64,000 nt of DNA from Streptomyces albiflavescens (GTDB taxonomy: Bacteria; Actinomycetota; Actinomycetes; Streptomycetales; Streptomycetaceae). Below the pieces are notes generated by a model. The model had not been told where the DNA came from. It searched no databases and saw nothing but the letters and a program-made list of their open reading frames with translations. The position numbers were made by a program, and so were the translations under genes. This document shows, one piece after another, positions 49,747-58,570 of the stretch (position 1 is the stretch's first letter; each line of letters begins with the position of its first letter). The stretch spans positions 419,217-483,216 of the forward strand of contig NZ_BMMM01000006.1 of assembly GCF_014645835.1 (NCBI RefSeq), read 5' to 3'.

Positions 49747-51849
49747 ATGCGATGGTTGGTGGGGTGGAGCAGTACCGCCGCCAGAGCGCCTGAGATCGGC
49801 ACGGCGGGCGCCACCGGAAGCGACGGCGAGACCGTTCACCCGGTGGGTTCCCAACTCCTGTGGGGCGACCCCGATCCGCTCTGGGCCGTCGGCGACTGGC
49901 GCCCCGACGAGGTGCGCGTGGTGAAGGCCGACGCGCAGAACCGGATCGCCGTACTCGGCACCTGCGGAGCCTCCGACGAAGAGCTGCGGGTCGGGCTGTT
50001 CGCCGCGCGCGGAGGGGCACTTCGGCATCTGACCAACTGGTCCGGCAGCTACACGGCGGTCGTCCAGGTGGGCCGGAGGGTGACCGTCTGCGGTGATCTC
50101 GCGGGTGCGCGGCCTGTGTTCTACACCCCCTGGGCGGGCGGTACCGCCTACGCGACCGCCGCGCTGCCCCTCGCCGACCTCATCGAGGCGAACCTCGACT
50201 TCGGGCATCTGGCGGCGCTGCTCGCCGCCCCCGACGTGCCGGCCGCGGTGCACGACTCGACCCCGTACGAGGGTGTGCGGCGCATCCCGCCGGGGCACGC
50301 GCTGATCCTGCGCGCCGGGGCGCGCGAGATCGCCGGGTACGAGCCGGTCGCCTCCCTCGCGGTCGCGGCGCCCTCGGCCGACCCCGCGAGCGCCGTGGAC
50401 GCCGTGCGCGATGCCCTCGTGGAGGCCGTACGCGCGCGTCTCGCCGCGCCGCGCCATGTGCCGGGCACCGATGTGGACCCCGGACCCGTGCCCGGGATGG
50501 GGCCCGCCGCGCGGCGTGCCGCGCGCGGGATGCCGGTGCCGGGGATCGGCGCCGACCTCTCGGGCGGGCCCGCCTCGGGGACACTGGCGCTGCTCGCGGC
50601 CGGGCTTCCGGGGGCGCCCGGGACCGTCCTCGGGCACGGCACGGGCGCCGGCGAGCGTCTTCTCGCGGTCACCTTCAACGATCTTGTCGTCAGCGGGCGG
50701 GAGGCCGAGCTGGAGCGGGCCGGGACGCTGGCCGCGAATCCCCGGCTGCACCATGTGGTGGTCGCCGGGGGCGAAGAGGTGCTCCCTTACGCCGACTTGG
50801 AGGGCCCGCTGACGGACGAGCCGGGACCGTCGCTGGTGACGGCCGCCCGGCAACGTGCGCGGCTCTCCTCGGGGAGCGCGGACCATTTCACCGGGTACGG
50901 CGCCCGGCAGGTTCTGGACGCCCACCCGGCGCGGCTCGCGGACCTGTTGATGGACCGCAAGCGGCGACATCTGGTGAAGCCCGTCGCCGCGCTGGCGAAG
51001 GCCGACGGTTCGGTGATGGTCCCAGCGCGCGTGTACGGCGCCGCGCGGAAGCTGGCCCGTACGCCGTACCGCACCGGTGTCGACGTGCTCGCCGAACGGC
51101 TGCTGCACCGGCGGTTCGAGGAGCCGGGGGGTGCCGTGGGGGCGTCGCTCGCCGCGCTCACCTGGGCGAGACCAGGGCCTGCGGCGCGTTGGCTGACCGG
51201 GGAGGCGCTGGCTGAAGTATCGGTTCGCCTGGGGGGCGCGACGGGGCGGCCCGGGGTCGGTCCCGGCCAGCGGCCGGGCGACTTCCGCGCGCGTGCGGCG
51301 CTTGCGCGGCACGCGGCGGACGTGCGTGTCCTGGAGCAGGCCGCCGAGATCCGCTTCCAGCGGCTGCACACGCCGTTCCTCGACAACCAGGTGGTACGCG
51401 CGTGCCGTGATCTGCCGGAGGCGCTGCGGGTGCAGCCCGGCGCTCGGGCGGCGATTCTGCGGACGGTGCTGGAGGGGGCGGGGGTGGCTGATCTCCCCGC
51501 TGGGTGGGGCGCGCCTTCTCACGCGTCCTCGGCTGCGGCCGCGCGTACGGGGTTGCGGGTTGCCGCGGATTCCTTGATCGCGTTGTTCGACACGCCGTTG
51601 CTGGCGCAGGCGGGCCTGGTCGAGGCCCGCGTGGTCCGCAAGGCGCTGCGGGCGGCGGCGGAGGGCGAGCCGCTGTCGCTGGACGGGCTGGCCGACCTGG
51701 TCTCCCTGGAGCTGTGGCTACGGCGGCTGCTGGCCCGGCGGGGGACCTGCTGGACGGGGACGCCTGCCCGGCAGCGGGCTGTGCCTGCGGGGATCGTGCC
51801 GCAGGGGCGGGCGTTGGGGGCGGGGGCCGGGGCGGTTCGGCGGGGGTAG
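49747..51849 (+). CDS. Asparagine-synthetase-like protein lacking catalytic residues
   Basis: 700 residues, GGAGG 5 bases before the ATG. N-terminal glutaminase-fold half (about 1-200: HLTNWSGSYTAVVQVGRRVTVCGDLAGARPVFYT, GVRRIPPGHALIL) and C-terminal synthetase-like half (HFTGYGARQVLDAHPARLADL, RFQRLHTPFLDNQVVRACRDLP). Two departures from AsnB: it starts MRWLVGW, so the Cys2 nucleophile needed for glutamine hydrolysis is absent; and the pyrophosphate loop, normally SGGxDS, reads SGGPASG. Lasso-peptide cyclases also lack the Cys but keep the loop Asp, and no lasso precursor or leader-binding genes are nearby. It is therefore either an ammonia/amine-using homologue with altered chemistry or a non-catalytic regulatory protein. 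Its neighbours are differentiation regulators. Confidence 0.8.
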   Translation: MRWLVGWSSTAARAPEIGTAGATGSDGETVHPVGSQLLWGDPDPLWAVGDWRPDEVRVVKADAQNRIAVLGTCGASDEELRVGLFAARGGALRHLTNWSGSYTAVVQVGRRVTVCGDLAGARPVFYTPWAGGTAYATAALPLADLIEANLDFGHLAALLAAPDVPAAVHDSTPYEGVRRIPPGHALILRAGAREIAGYEPVASLAVAAPSADPASAVDAVRDALVEAVRARLAAPRHVPGTDVDPGPVPGMGPAARRAARGMPVPGIGADLSGGPASGTLALLAAGLPGAPGTVLGHGTGAGERLLAVTFNDLVVSGREAELERAGTLAANPRLHHVVVAGGEEVLPYADLEGPLTDEPGPSLVTAARQRARLSSGSADHFTGYGARQVLDAHPARLADLLMDRKRRHLVKPVAALAKADGSVMVPARVYGAARKLARTPYRTGVDVLAERLLHRRFEEPGGAVGASLAALTWARPGPAARWLTGEALAEVSVRLGGATGRPGVGPGQRPGDFRARAALARHAADVRVLEQAAEIRFQRLHTPFLDNQVVRACRDLPEALRVQPGARAAILRTVLEGAGVADLPAGWGAPSHASSAAAARTGLRVAADSLIALFDTPLLAQAGLVEARVVRKALRAAAEGEPLSLDGLADLVSLELWLRRLLARRGTCWTGTPARQRAVPAGIVPQGRALGAGAGAVRRG

Positions 51850-51967
51850 TTGGGGTTCGGCGGGGGGCTGGGGGGCTGGGGGTGGCGGCCGCGTGCGCCT
51901 TGCTGCCGGTGGGTGGTTCCGTCTTTCTGCCGGTGAGTGGTTCCGCGTGTCCGCCGGTGGGTGGGGC

Positions 51968-52081
51968 GGGGCCGTGCCGGTACATCCGCCCCGTCGCCGG
52001 TGGCAGATCGGTTGGCTTTCACAGCTCTGCCTGTTGGCAACCGCGTAAGCGACGGGGCATGTGATGTACCGGCACGGCCCC
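51968..52081. repeat. Long inverted repeat with 18-bp perfect arms
   Basis: Arms 51968-51985 and 52064-52081 are exact inverted complements (GGGGCCGTGCCGGTACAT on the left). An inner 8-bp pair (CCCCGTCG at 51989-51996 with CGACGGGG at 52050-52057) extends the stem. The loop is about 53 bases. Confidence 0.8.
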
Positions 52082-52089
52082 TTCCGTGG

Positions 52090-52330
52090 TCTGGCGGCTG
52101 CGGGTGCGTGGGGGCTGTGCGTCGCGGCTGCGGGTGAGCGGGGGGCGTGCGTCGCCACTGCGGGCGGGTGGGGTGTGCGGCCTCATCCGGCCCGGGGCCC
52201 GCGTCGGCGGCTGCGGGTGAGTGGGGGCGTGGGTCGCCATTGCGGGCCGGTGGGGTGTGCGGCTGTGGGTGCGTGAGGAGTGCGGCCTCATCCGGCCGGG
52301 GCCCGCGTCGGCGGCTGCGGGTGCGTCCCG
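52090..52330. repeat. Imperfect direct repeats in the intergenic region
   Basis: The segment GCGGCCTCATCCGGCC followed by GGGGCCCGCGTCGGCGGCTG occurs twice, near 52179 and 52281, and shorter GGCGGCTGCGGGTG units recur four or more times. Non-coding. Confidence 0.7.
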
Positions 52331-52539
52331 CTGTCCCTGTGCGGGCCGTTCACACCGGCCGGGACCTCAGCTGTCCGGGGGGAGGGCGAGGTGACGAGCG
52401 CAATGCACGCAGCGGTCGTACGGCAGCCACTCGGTTCCATCCCGCTCGTCTCCCCGGCTTCCCATCCACTCCGCTCGCTCCCTTGGGCTGGGCCGGGGCT
52501 TGATCCTTCGGCCCGTCCGGCGTTTGGGGACGAGGCCGT

Positions 52540-52610
52540 CAAGGTCGGTACGGGGGGCTGGGGACGGAGCCCCCAGGAACGGGACAGGCAGGGGCGGAGG
52601 GGCCGAATCC
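52540..52610. repeat. Dispersed Streptomyces intergenic repeat, copy 3
   Basis: Contains GGGGGCTGGGGACGGAGCCC, CCAGGAACGGGACAGGCAGG and GGCGGAGGGGCCGAA, aligned with copies at 6354, 43690 and 62990. It lies just upstream of the AfsR-like gene. Confidence 0.6.
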
Positions 52611-52721
52611 CTGCTCGGCCGCGCCGCCCCGTGCGGTGAGCCGGAGGCGAGGGGAGCGCTTGGGGGAGGCTCGCTGGGGAAAGGCGATGTCTCCGGTACC
52701 GGAGGCGGGGAGAATGGGTGG

Positions 52722-55700
52722 GTGCGGTACAGGATTCTGGGGGTCACCCAGGTGGAGGATGCCCGGGGGGCCCAGGTCGCCGTCGGAGGCCCCCGCGTGC
52801 GCGCCCTGCTCGCGGCGCTGGCGCAACGCCCGGCCCGCACCACCACCCCGGACACCCTGATCGACGAGGTGTGGGCGGACGTTCCCCCGCTGGACGCCCC
52901 CGCGGCACTGCAGGCCCTTGTCGGCCGGCTGCGCCGAGCCATCGGCAAGGACACGGTCGCCTCCGAGGCAGGCGGGTATCGCCTACGGGCCGCCAAGGAC
53001 GACGTGGATCTGTTCGTCTTCGAGCGGCTGGTGGGGGAGGGCAAGACCGCGCTGGAGCGCGGCGACGCCACGACCGCCGCCGACCGGCTGCGCGAAGGGC
53101 TCGCCCTGTGGCGTGGCCCCGCCCTCGCGGACCTCCCCGACCGCACCGCCGCGACCCGCCCGGAGGCCCTCCGCCAGGAGGCGACCCGGACCCGCATCGA
53201 GGCGGACCTGCGACTCGGCCGCGCCACCGACGTCGTACCGGAGCTGAGAGAACTGACGGCGGCTCACCCGTACGACGAGGCGCTGCATGTTCTGCTCATC
53301 CGCGCCCTGCGCGACGCCGGCCGCGGCGCGGACGCCCTGGCCGCGTACGAGGGGGTGCGCCGCGGATTGATGGACGGGCTGGGCGCGGATCCCGGGCCGG
53401 AACTGCGTGCCCTGTACGAGGAGTTGTTGGACCCTCGGCCCCAGTGGGACGAGGGGGACGGAGCGTGGCCGGGGAGCGGTACGGCTCAGCACCGGGCCCG
53501 TGCCGGTGGGACGTCGCACGCGGGCCCCGCCGAGCCGGGAGACTCCTCCCGTGCCTCGCGGAACGGGAACATTCGTCCCCGTCTGAACTCGTTCGTCGGC
53601 CGGGAACCCGAACTCGAGGCCATCCGTTCGGATGTTCAGAGGGCACGCCTGGTCACCCTGACCGGACCAGGTGGTTCGGGAAAGACCCGCCTCGCCGAGG
53701 AATCCGCCGCCGGGCTTCCGCAGGCGTGGCTGGTCGAGCTGGCCCCGCTCGACCGGCCCGAGGCGGTCCCCGGTGCGGTGGTCAGCGCCCTCGGTCTGCG
53801 CGAAACCGTGCTGATCACCAACGAGATGGCGGTCCCGCAGGACGACCCGCTCGCCCTGCTCGTCGAGTACTGCGCCCCGCGCAGCCAGCTCCTGATCCTT
53901 GACAATTGCGAACATGTCATCGGCGCCGCGGCCGAGCTCGCCGAGACTCTGCTGACGCACTGCCCGGGGCTCACGATCCTCGCCACCAGCCGTGAACCCC
54001 TGGGTGTTCCGGGCGAGTTGGTGCGTCCGGTCGAACCCCTGCCGCCCGATCCCGCGCGCCGCCTCTTCATGGAGCGGGCATCGGTCGTCCGTCCCGATGC
54101 CGACGCCGCGCCGCACGACTCGGCGGCCGTGGACGAGATCTGCCGGCGGCTCGACGGACTGCCCTTGGCCATCGAGCTCGCCGCCGCCCGGCTGCGGCTG
54201 CTCACCCCTCGCCAGATCGCCGACCGGCTCGACGACCGCTTCCGGCTGCTCACCTCCGGAAGCCGCACGGTGCTGCCCCGCCAGCAGACCCTGCGCGCCG
54301 TCGTCGACTGGTCCTGGGGCCTGCTCGACGAGCGGGAGCGGACCGTGCTGCGCGAGGCGTCCGTGTTCGCGGGCGGCTGGGACCTGGCGGCCGCGGAGGC
54401 CGTGTGCACCGGGCCCGCGGCCGACCTCGTCGGGGCGCTGGTCGACAAGTCCCTGATCGTCGCCACCCCGTACGACGAGGACGGCATAGGCGGCATGCGG
54501 TATCGCATGCTGGAGACCATCCACGAGTACGCGACCGAGCGTGCCGCCGAAGTCCCCGAGCTGCGCGCCGCGGCCGAGCGGCGCCACCTCGCCTGGGTGC
54601 GTGCGCTCGTCGAGGAGGCGGAGCCGCTGCTGCGCTCCGCCGAGCAACTCCCGTGGATCAAGCGCCTGGAGACCGAGCTCGACAACATCAGGGCAGCCCT
54701 CCACCGTGCGATCGTCGCCGCCGACGAGGAGGAGGCCGGCGCTCTGGTCCTCGACATGAGCTGGTTCTGGTGGCTTCGCAACTTCCGCCGCGAAGGCACG
54801 GAATGGACGGATCTCGTGCTGCGGCTGGGCACGGCGATCAGCCTTGGAGTCCTGCCTGCCGCAGGGATCACTGGACGGCCGGGCGGGTCTTCCCCCGCCG
54901 CCGGTGATGCCCACCTCGTCCCGTTGGACGCCGTCGACCCGGTGGGGGCCTTCCTCGACACCCCCGAGAGCGACGAGCACCCGATGCGCGGTATGCGGAT
55001 GCGGCTGCGCATGCTCCACCTGTTCATGACCCTGGAGCTCGAACCGCCGGCCCGGCGGGGCGACGGCCGGCTGCGGGAGTACGTGACGCGGGTGCGGGCC
55101 GTCTTCGAGAAGGGCGGCCCGGACGCGGCACGTATGCCGGGCATCGTGTGGCCGCTGACCGCCTTCTTCCTCAGCGGCTCGGAGGACATGCGGCCCACCC
55201 TGGACGCGGCGGTCGCCAACTGCCGTGCGTACGGCGGCGAGTGGGAGATCGGCGTCCTCCTGATGTTCCGTACGCACATGGCCGTCGACGCGCCGGGCGG
55301 TATGCACGGTGTGGACGACGACCTGGCGGAGCTGCGCGTGCTCAGCCGACGAGTGGGAGACCGCTGGATGCGGGCCCAGGTGTGCAGCGCGGCCGGTGAG
55401 GCGGCCATGGCGCGCAGCCGTTTCGACGAGGCGAAGGGGGAGTACGAGGAGGCGCTGCGGCTCGCCCACGAGGTGGGCGCGTACGCAGAGGTGCCCTTCC
55501 TGATGGCGCGGCTTGCCGAGATCGCCTACCGCGCGGGCGAGCGTTCCAGGGCGCTGGCCGCCCTGGACGAGGCGAGCGCGTCGGCCGACCGATACGGGGT
55601 GATGGACTCCCGGGCGTTCATCCGCCTCCTGCGCGCTCAGCTGGCCCTGGACGACGGCGAGGTCGCCCACGCGCGCGAACTGTTTGAGCTGGCGTGCGAG

Positions 55701-56129
55701 GAGAGTTCCCAAGGCACCCCACCTCCCCAGTTCGTGGCGGCGTTGAACTGGGTGGACGCGCTCGTCACGGCCGCCGAGTCCGGCCCGGAGCGCGGTCTGC
55801 GGAAGCTGTTCGGCGCCCTGCGGGAGGCAGTGGACACGCGGTGCGCCGATGTGGTGGCAGCCGGCCTCGTCGATGCCGCGGTGGGTCTCCTCGCCGAGCT
55901 CGGCGACCACCCGTCCGCGACCCGTCTGCTCGCAGCCGCCACGCGGTGGCGCGGTGGCCATCCGCGTCCCGCCCGCGAACGCGCCGAGGCCGAGCGCACC
56001 GAGGCCGCCGCGATGGCGGCCCTCGGCCCGGTCCGCTACGAGTCCGAGCGTGCCGCGGGTGCGGACTTCACCACGGAGGACGCCCTGCGGGACCTGGCCG
56101 AGGTGCTCAAGGAGCACGCCGACGAGTAA
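52722..56129 (+). CDS. AfsR-like SARP/NB-ARC/TPR transcriptional regulator
   Basis: 1135 residues from GTG 52722 (GGGGAG 9 bases upstream). Domains: OmpR-type winged helix (about 1-95, VRALLAALAQRPARTTTPDTLIDEVW), BTAD activation domain (about 95-230, DVDLFVFERLVGEGKTALER ... ALHVLLIRALRDAGRGADALAAYE), NB-ARC P-loop ATPase (Walker A GPGGSGKTRLAEE about 314-326, LLILDNCEHV Walker B, TSREPLGVPGE), then TPR-like helices (ERRHLAWVRALVEEAEPLL ... GEYEEALRLAHEVGAYAE). This is the large SARP design of AfsR, an activator of secondary metabolism, but no adjacent BGC is visible. The gene is convergent with the sigma-like gene (17 bases apart). Confidence 0.93.
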   Translation: MRYRILGVTQVEDARGAQVAVGGPRVRALLAALAQRPARTTTPDTLIDEVWADVPPLDAPAALQALVGRLRRAIGKDTVASEAGGYRLRAAKDDVDLFVFERLVGEGKTALERGDATTAADRLREGLALWRGPALADLPDRTAATRPEALRQEATRTRIEADLRLGRATDVVPELRELTAAHPYDEALHVLLIRALRDAGRGADALAAYEGVRRGLMDGLGADPGPELRALYEELLDPRPQWDEGDGAWPGSGTAQHRARAGGTSHAGPAEPGDSSRASRNGNIRPRLNSFVGREPELEAIRSDVQRARLVTLTGPGGSGKTRLAEESAAGLPQAWLVELAPLDRPEAVPGAVVSALGLRETVLITNEMAVPQDDPLALLVEYCAPRSQLLILDNCEHVIGAAAELAETLLTHCPGLTILATSREPLGVPGELVRPVEPLPPDPARRLFMERASVVRPDADAAPHDSAAVDEICRRLDGLPLAIELAAARLRLLTPRQIADRLDDRFRLLTSGSRTVLPRQQTLRAVVDWSWGLLDERERTVLREASVFAGGWDLAAAEAVCTGPAADLVGALVDKSLIVATPYDEDGIGGMRYRMLETIHEYATERAAEVPELRAAAERRHLAWVRALVEEAEPLLRSAEQLPWIKRLETELDNIRAALHRAIVAADEEEAGALVLDMSWFWWLRNFRREGTEWTDLVLRLGTAISLGVLPAAGITGRPGGSSPAAGDAHLVPLDAVDPVGAFLDTPESDEHPMRGMRMRLRMLHLFMTLELEPPARRGDGRLREYVTRVRAVFEKGGPDAARMPGIVWPLTAFFLSGSEDMRPTLDAAVANCRAYGGEWEIGVLLMFRTHMAVDAPGGMHGVDDDLAELRVLSRRVGDRWMRAQVCSAAGEAAMARSRFDEAKGEYEEALRLAHEVGAYAEVPFLMARLAEIAYRAGERSRALAALDEASASADRYGVMDSRAFIRLLRAQLALDDGEVAHARELFELACEESSQGTPPPQFVAALNWVDALVTAAESGPERGLRKLFGALREAVDTRCADVVAAGLVDAAVGLLAELGDHPSATRLLAAATRWRGGHPRPARERAEAERTEAAAMAALGPVRYESERAAGADFTTEDALRDLAEVLKEHADE

Positions 56130-56146
56130 CGGCGCACCTCACGCGC

Positions 56147-58120
56147 TCATTGGCACAGGAACCTCGACTCCGCCCAGTCCGCCGGCATCGTCGAGTCGAA
56201 CGGGGTGTGCGGCTCGACGACGAGGCGGATCGTCTTGTGGCCGGCGAGGTTCACATGGACGGGGACCGCCTGGTCGCCGCCGTTGATCGTCGGTGACCGC
56301 CATGCCCGGGACCCGTCGACGTACACCGAGAAGCGGACCTTGCCGAGCCCCATCGTCAGGTCGTCGACGCCGACCATCGCGTCGTACGAGGAGCAGCTGC
56401 GATGGAGGTCGATGGTGACGGACGACTGGCCGTGGACGGTCACGCCGTGCGCGTACCGGGTGTTCGCGATCGAAACCCCTGGGCGCTGCCACACCCAGCT
56501 GCTCGCGCCGAGCCGCATCTCGGGCTCGGTGTGGTCGCCGTCGACGCCGTAGTTCAGCTCGCTCCACTGGTAGACGACCGGGGCGGGAGGAGGAGGCGTC
56601 GGGGTCGGGGTCGGGGTCGGCTTGGGCGTGGGCTTGGCCTTGGTCGGGGTAGGAGTGGGCGTCGGCGACGGCTTGGGCGTGGGCTTCGGGGTGGGCTTGG
56701 GCGTCGGAGAGGGGGGCGGCGTAGGAGTCGGGGTGGGCGCCACCACGGGCGGCTTCGGCGCGGGTGCCTTCTTCGGCGGCTTCGGCGACGGCAGCGGCGC
56801 TTCGACGGCGGGCGAGGTGGTCGGCTTGGCCTCGGGTTTCTTGGCCGGGCTGTCGTTGCCGACCAGGGCGAGCGCCACCGCCGCCGCGGCCACCGCGACG
56901 ACTCCCGCCGCGATACCGGCCTTGACCGGCGCGCCGATCCCCTCCGAGGCAGCCGCGCCGCCCCCCGCGCTCGCGCCCCCGGAGCTGCCGCCCGCCGCCG
57001 CGGCCGCGCCCGCGGCTCCGGCCGCACCCGCTCCGGCGCCGCCGGCGATGAGCGCGACGGCCTTCGCGTACCCGGCGGCACCGAACCAACCGATGACCGC
57101 GACCGGCACGACCGCGGGGATCCCGCTGGCGACTTCCTTGATCTGGCCCGCGGCCAGCCGGCACTTGGCGCACTCCTCCAGGTGCTTGCGCAGCCCGCGC
57201 TCGGCGCGCGTGCGCAGCCCGCCGCGGGCGTAGGCACCGAGCCGGTCGGCGTAGCGGGCGCACTCCTCGTCCATGGTGAGCGCGGTGCTCACATGTGCCT
57301 GGAGGTAGGCCTGCTTGAGGCCCTCGCGGGCGCGGCTGGCAAGGACGCGGGTGCCGTTGGCGTCGAGCCCGAAGAGCGTGGCCACCTCGCTCGGCGACTC
57401 GTCCTCGACCTCCGTGTGCCACAGCACGGCCTGCCAGCGCTCGGGCAGCGACCGGAACGCCCGCATGGCCATGGATTGTTCGGCCTCGTGCATCGCGCGG
57501 ACGTCCGCGCCCAGGTCGAGTGTGTCGTCGTCGGAGACCTCGGAGGTGCGCGCGGCCCGCGCCGCGAACACCGCGAAGTCGTCGACCAGTTGCTCCCGCT
57601 TCGCCGACTTCGTCCAGTTCGCGGCGACGCGGCGGACGGTCGTCAGCAGATACGCGCGTACGGCGTGCTCGGGGCCGCTGCCGCCGCGTACCGCCTGCAG
57701 CATGCGCGCGAACACCTCGGCCGTGAGGTCGTCGGCGGTGTGCCCGTCCCGGCAGCAGGTGCGGGCGTACCGGCGCACGGCGTCCGCATGGCGCCGGTAC
57801 AGCACCTCGTACGCCGTGTCGTCGCCCGCGCGCATCCGCTCGATCAGATCGGCGTCGGACGGCGGCGGATCGGCCGGGGGCGGCGGCAGAACAACGCCGT
57901 CGCGCCGGTCGAACCGGTCGCGCTGGGCCGGGACGCTGGGTTCGGGCGCGCCACCGGACGGCGTGGCACCCGAGGGTGAGACATCCGAAGGTGTGGTCCC
58001 CGGGGTGCCGCCCTGCCGTCCGCCCTGACTGGGCACCTGCGGCGTCGACGGCCTGCCGGTGCCCGTGCCGCCGTCCGTGGCACCGTCACCGAGTGACTCG
58101 TCCCGCCCGTCAACGCTCAT
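56147..58120 (-). CDS. Membrane-tethered ECF sigma factor with zinc-finger and NPCBM-like domain
   Basis: 657 residues from ATG 58120. After a Gly/Pro-rich start, region 2 (about 95-160, DADLIERMRAGDDTAYEVLYRRHADAV ... DLTAEVFARML) and region 4 (about 205-265, LPERWQAVLWHTEVEDESPSEVATLFG) form a complete ECF sigma core. An anti-sigma-like zinc-finger follows (about 280-330: HLEECAKCRLAAG), a hydrophobic segment (APVKAGIAAGVVAVAAAAVALALVG), a Pro/Thr/Lys spacer of about 85 residues, and a C-terminal NPCBM-like beta domain (YQWSELNYGVDGDHTEPEMR ... HGVTVHGQSSVTIDLH ... KVRFSVYVDGS). I recall group ECF53 having this plan. The gene may sense glycan outside and release a sigma factor inside. Confidence 0.88.
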   Translation of the reverse strand: MSVDGRDESLGDGATDGGTGTGRPSTPQVPSQGGRQGGTPGTTPSDVSPSGATPSGGAPEPSVPAQRDRFDRRDGVVLPPPPADPPPSDADLIERMRAGDDTAYEVLYRRHADAVRRYARTCCRDGHTADDLTAEVFARMLQAVRGGSGPEHAVRAYLLTTVRRVAANWTKSAKREQLVDDFAVFAARAARTSEVSDDDTLDLGADVRAMHEAEQSMAMRAFRSLPERWQAVLWHTEVEDESPSEVATLFGLDANGTRVLASRAREGLKQAYLQAHVSTALTMDEECARYADRLGAYARGGLRTRAERGLRKHLEECAKCRLAAGQIKEVASGIPAVVPVAVIGWFGAAGYAKAVALIAGGAGAGAAGAAGAAAAAGGSSGGASAGGGAAASEGIGAPVKAGIAAGVVAVAAAAVALALVGNDSPAKKPEAKPTTSPAVEAPLPSPKPPKKAPAPKPPVVAPTPTPTPPPSPTPKPTPKPTPKPSPTPTPTPTKAKPTPKPTPTPTPTPPPPAPVVYQWSELNYGVDGDHTEPEMRLGASSWVWQRPGVSIANTRYAHGVTVHGQSSVTIDLHRSCSSYDAMVGVDDLTMGLGKVRFSVYVDGSRAWRSPTINGGDQAVPVHVNLAGHKTIRLVVEPHTPFDSTMPADWAESRFLCQ

Positions 58121-58570
58121 CGCGGAAAGCCCCCGCCTGCACACTCGGACCCGAATACCGGGAAAGAGTGCCACACGCTTTCAGGGGACCGACCCCCCGA
58201 GTACAGACCAACCACTCGTCCGAGGGGCCTTGCCACACGACAGCACTAGCGTTCACTCGTTTGGGTAACGGTCAACGAACAGCCCCCGCACGCGAGTTGC
58301 CGCGATGCCCGAAATGCTCGGAGTGTCACCGTCGGCACCCGGTACGCGAGTGGCGCAGCACCCGCGTCCAGGACGGCCGCTGGTCCGGGAGAACCTGGCG
58401 CTCCGGGAGGCCCGTTACCCGACGAACCCCGTACTTCAGGAACCCCGTACTTCAGGAACCCCGTACTTCAGGAACCCCGTTCTCCAGGAACCCCGTTCTC
58501 CAGGAACCCCGTTCTCCAGGAAAATCCCGTACTCCGGTAAGGCCCGGTAAGTGAGGGCTTGAGGGATGGC
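58121..58570. other. Intergenic region upstream of the ECF sigma gene
   Basis: About 450 bases between two leftward genes. It holds the promoter side of the sigma-like gene (58121-58400, with moderately AT-rich TAGCGTTCACTCGTTTGGGT) and the 16-base tandem repeat at 58424-58519. No gene is supported. Confidence 0.6.
58424..58519. repeat. Six 16-bp tandem repeats between the TetR and sigma genes
   Basis: Three copies of GAACCCCGTACTTCAG (58424, 58440, 58456) are followed by three of GAACCCCGTTCTCCAG (58472, 58488, 58504), then a degenerate partial copy. The units differ at two positions only, so expansion occurred in two steps. Confidence 0.93.

Larger units (their letters stand above)
51850..52721. 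other. Repeat-rich intergenic region between the Asn-synthase-like and AfsR-like genes
   Basis: About 870 bases. It contains the inverted repeat 51968-52081, imperfect tandem segments around GCGGCTGCGGGTG between 52090 and 52330, a Streptomyces-type GGCCCGTCCGGCGTTTGGGG segment near 52510, and the dispersed repeat copy at about 52540-52610. Frames are strongly G-biased and none has a ribosome site, so I see no gene. Confidence 0.65.

Noticed and set aside
49747..51849. Lasso-peptide biosynthesis cluster, suggested by the Cys-less Asn-synthetase homologue
   Set aside because: No precursor, PqqD-like or transglutaminase-like gene lies within reach, and the SGGxDS loop is altered.
52983..56117. 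1044-residue minus-strand frame opposite the AfsR-like gene
   Set aside because: No domains are visible and the plus strand contains SARP, BTAD and NB-ARC motifs in order.
58424..58519. CRISPR-like array in the 16-bp repeats
   Set aside because: Units are directly adjacent with no spacers, so it is a simple minisatellite; no cas genes are present.
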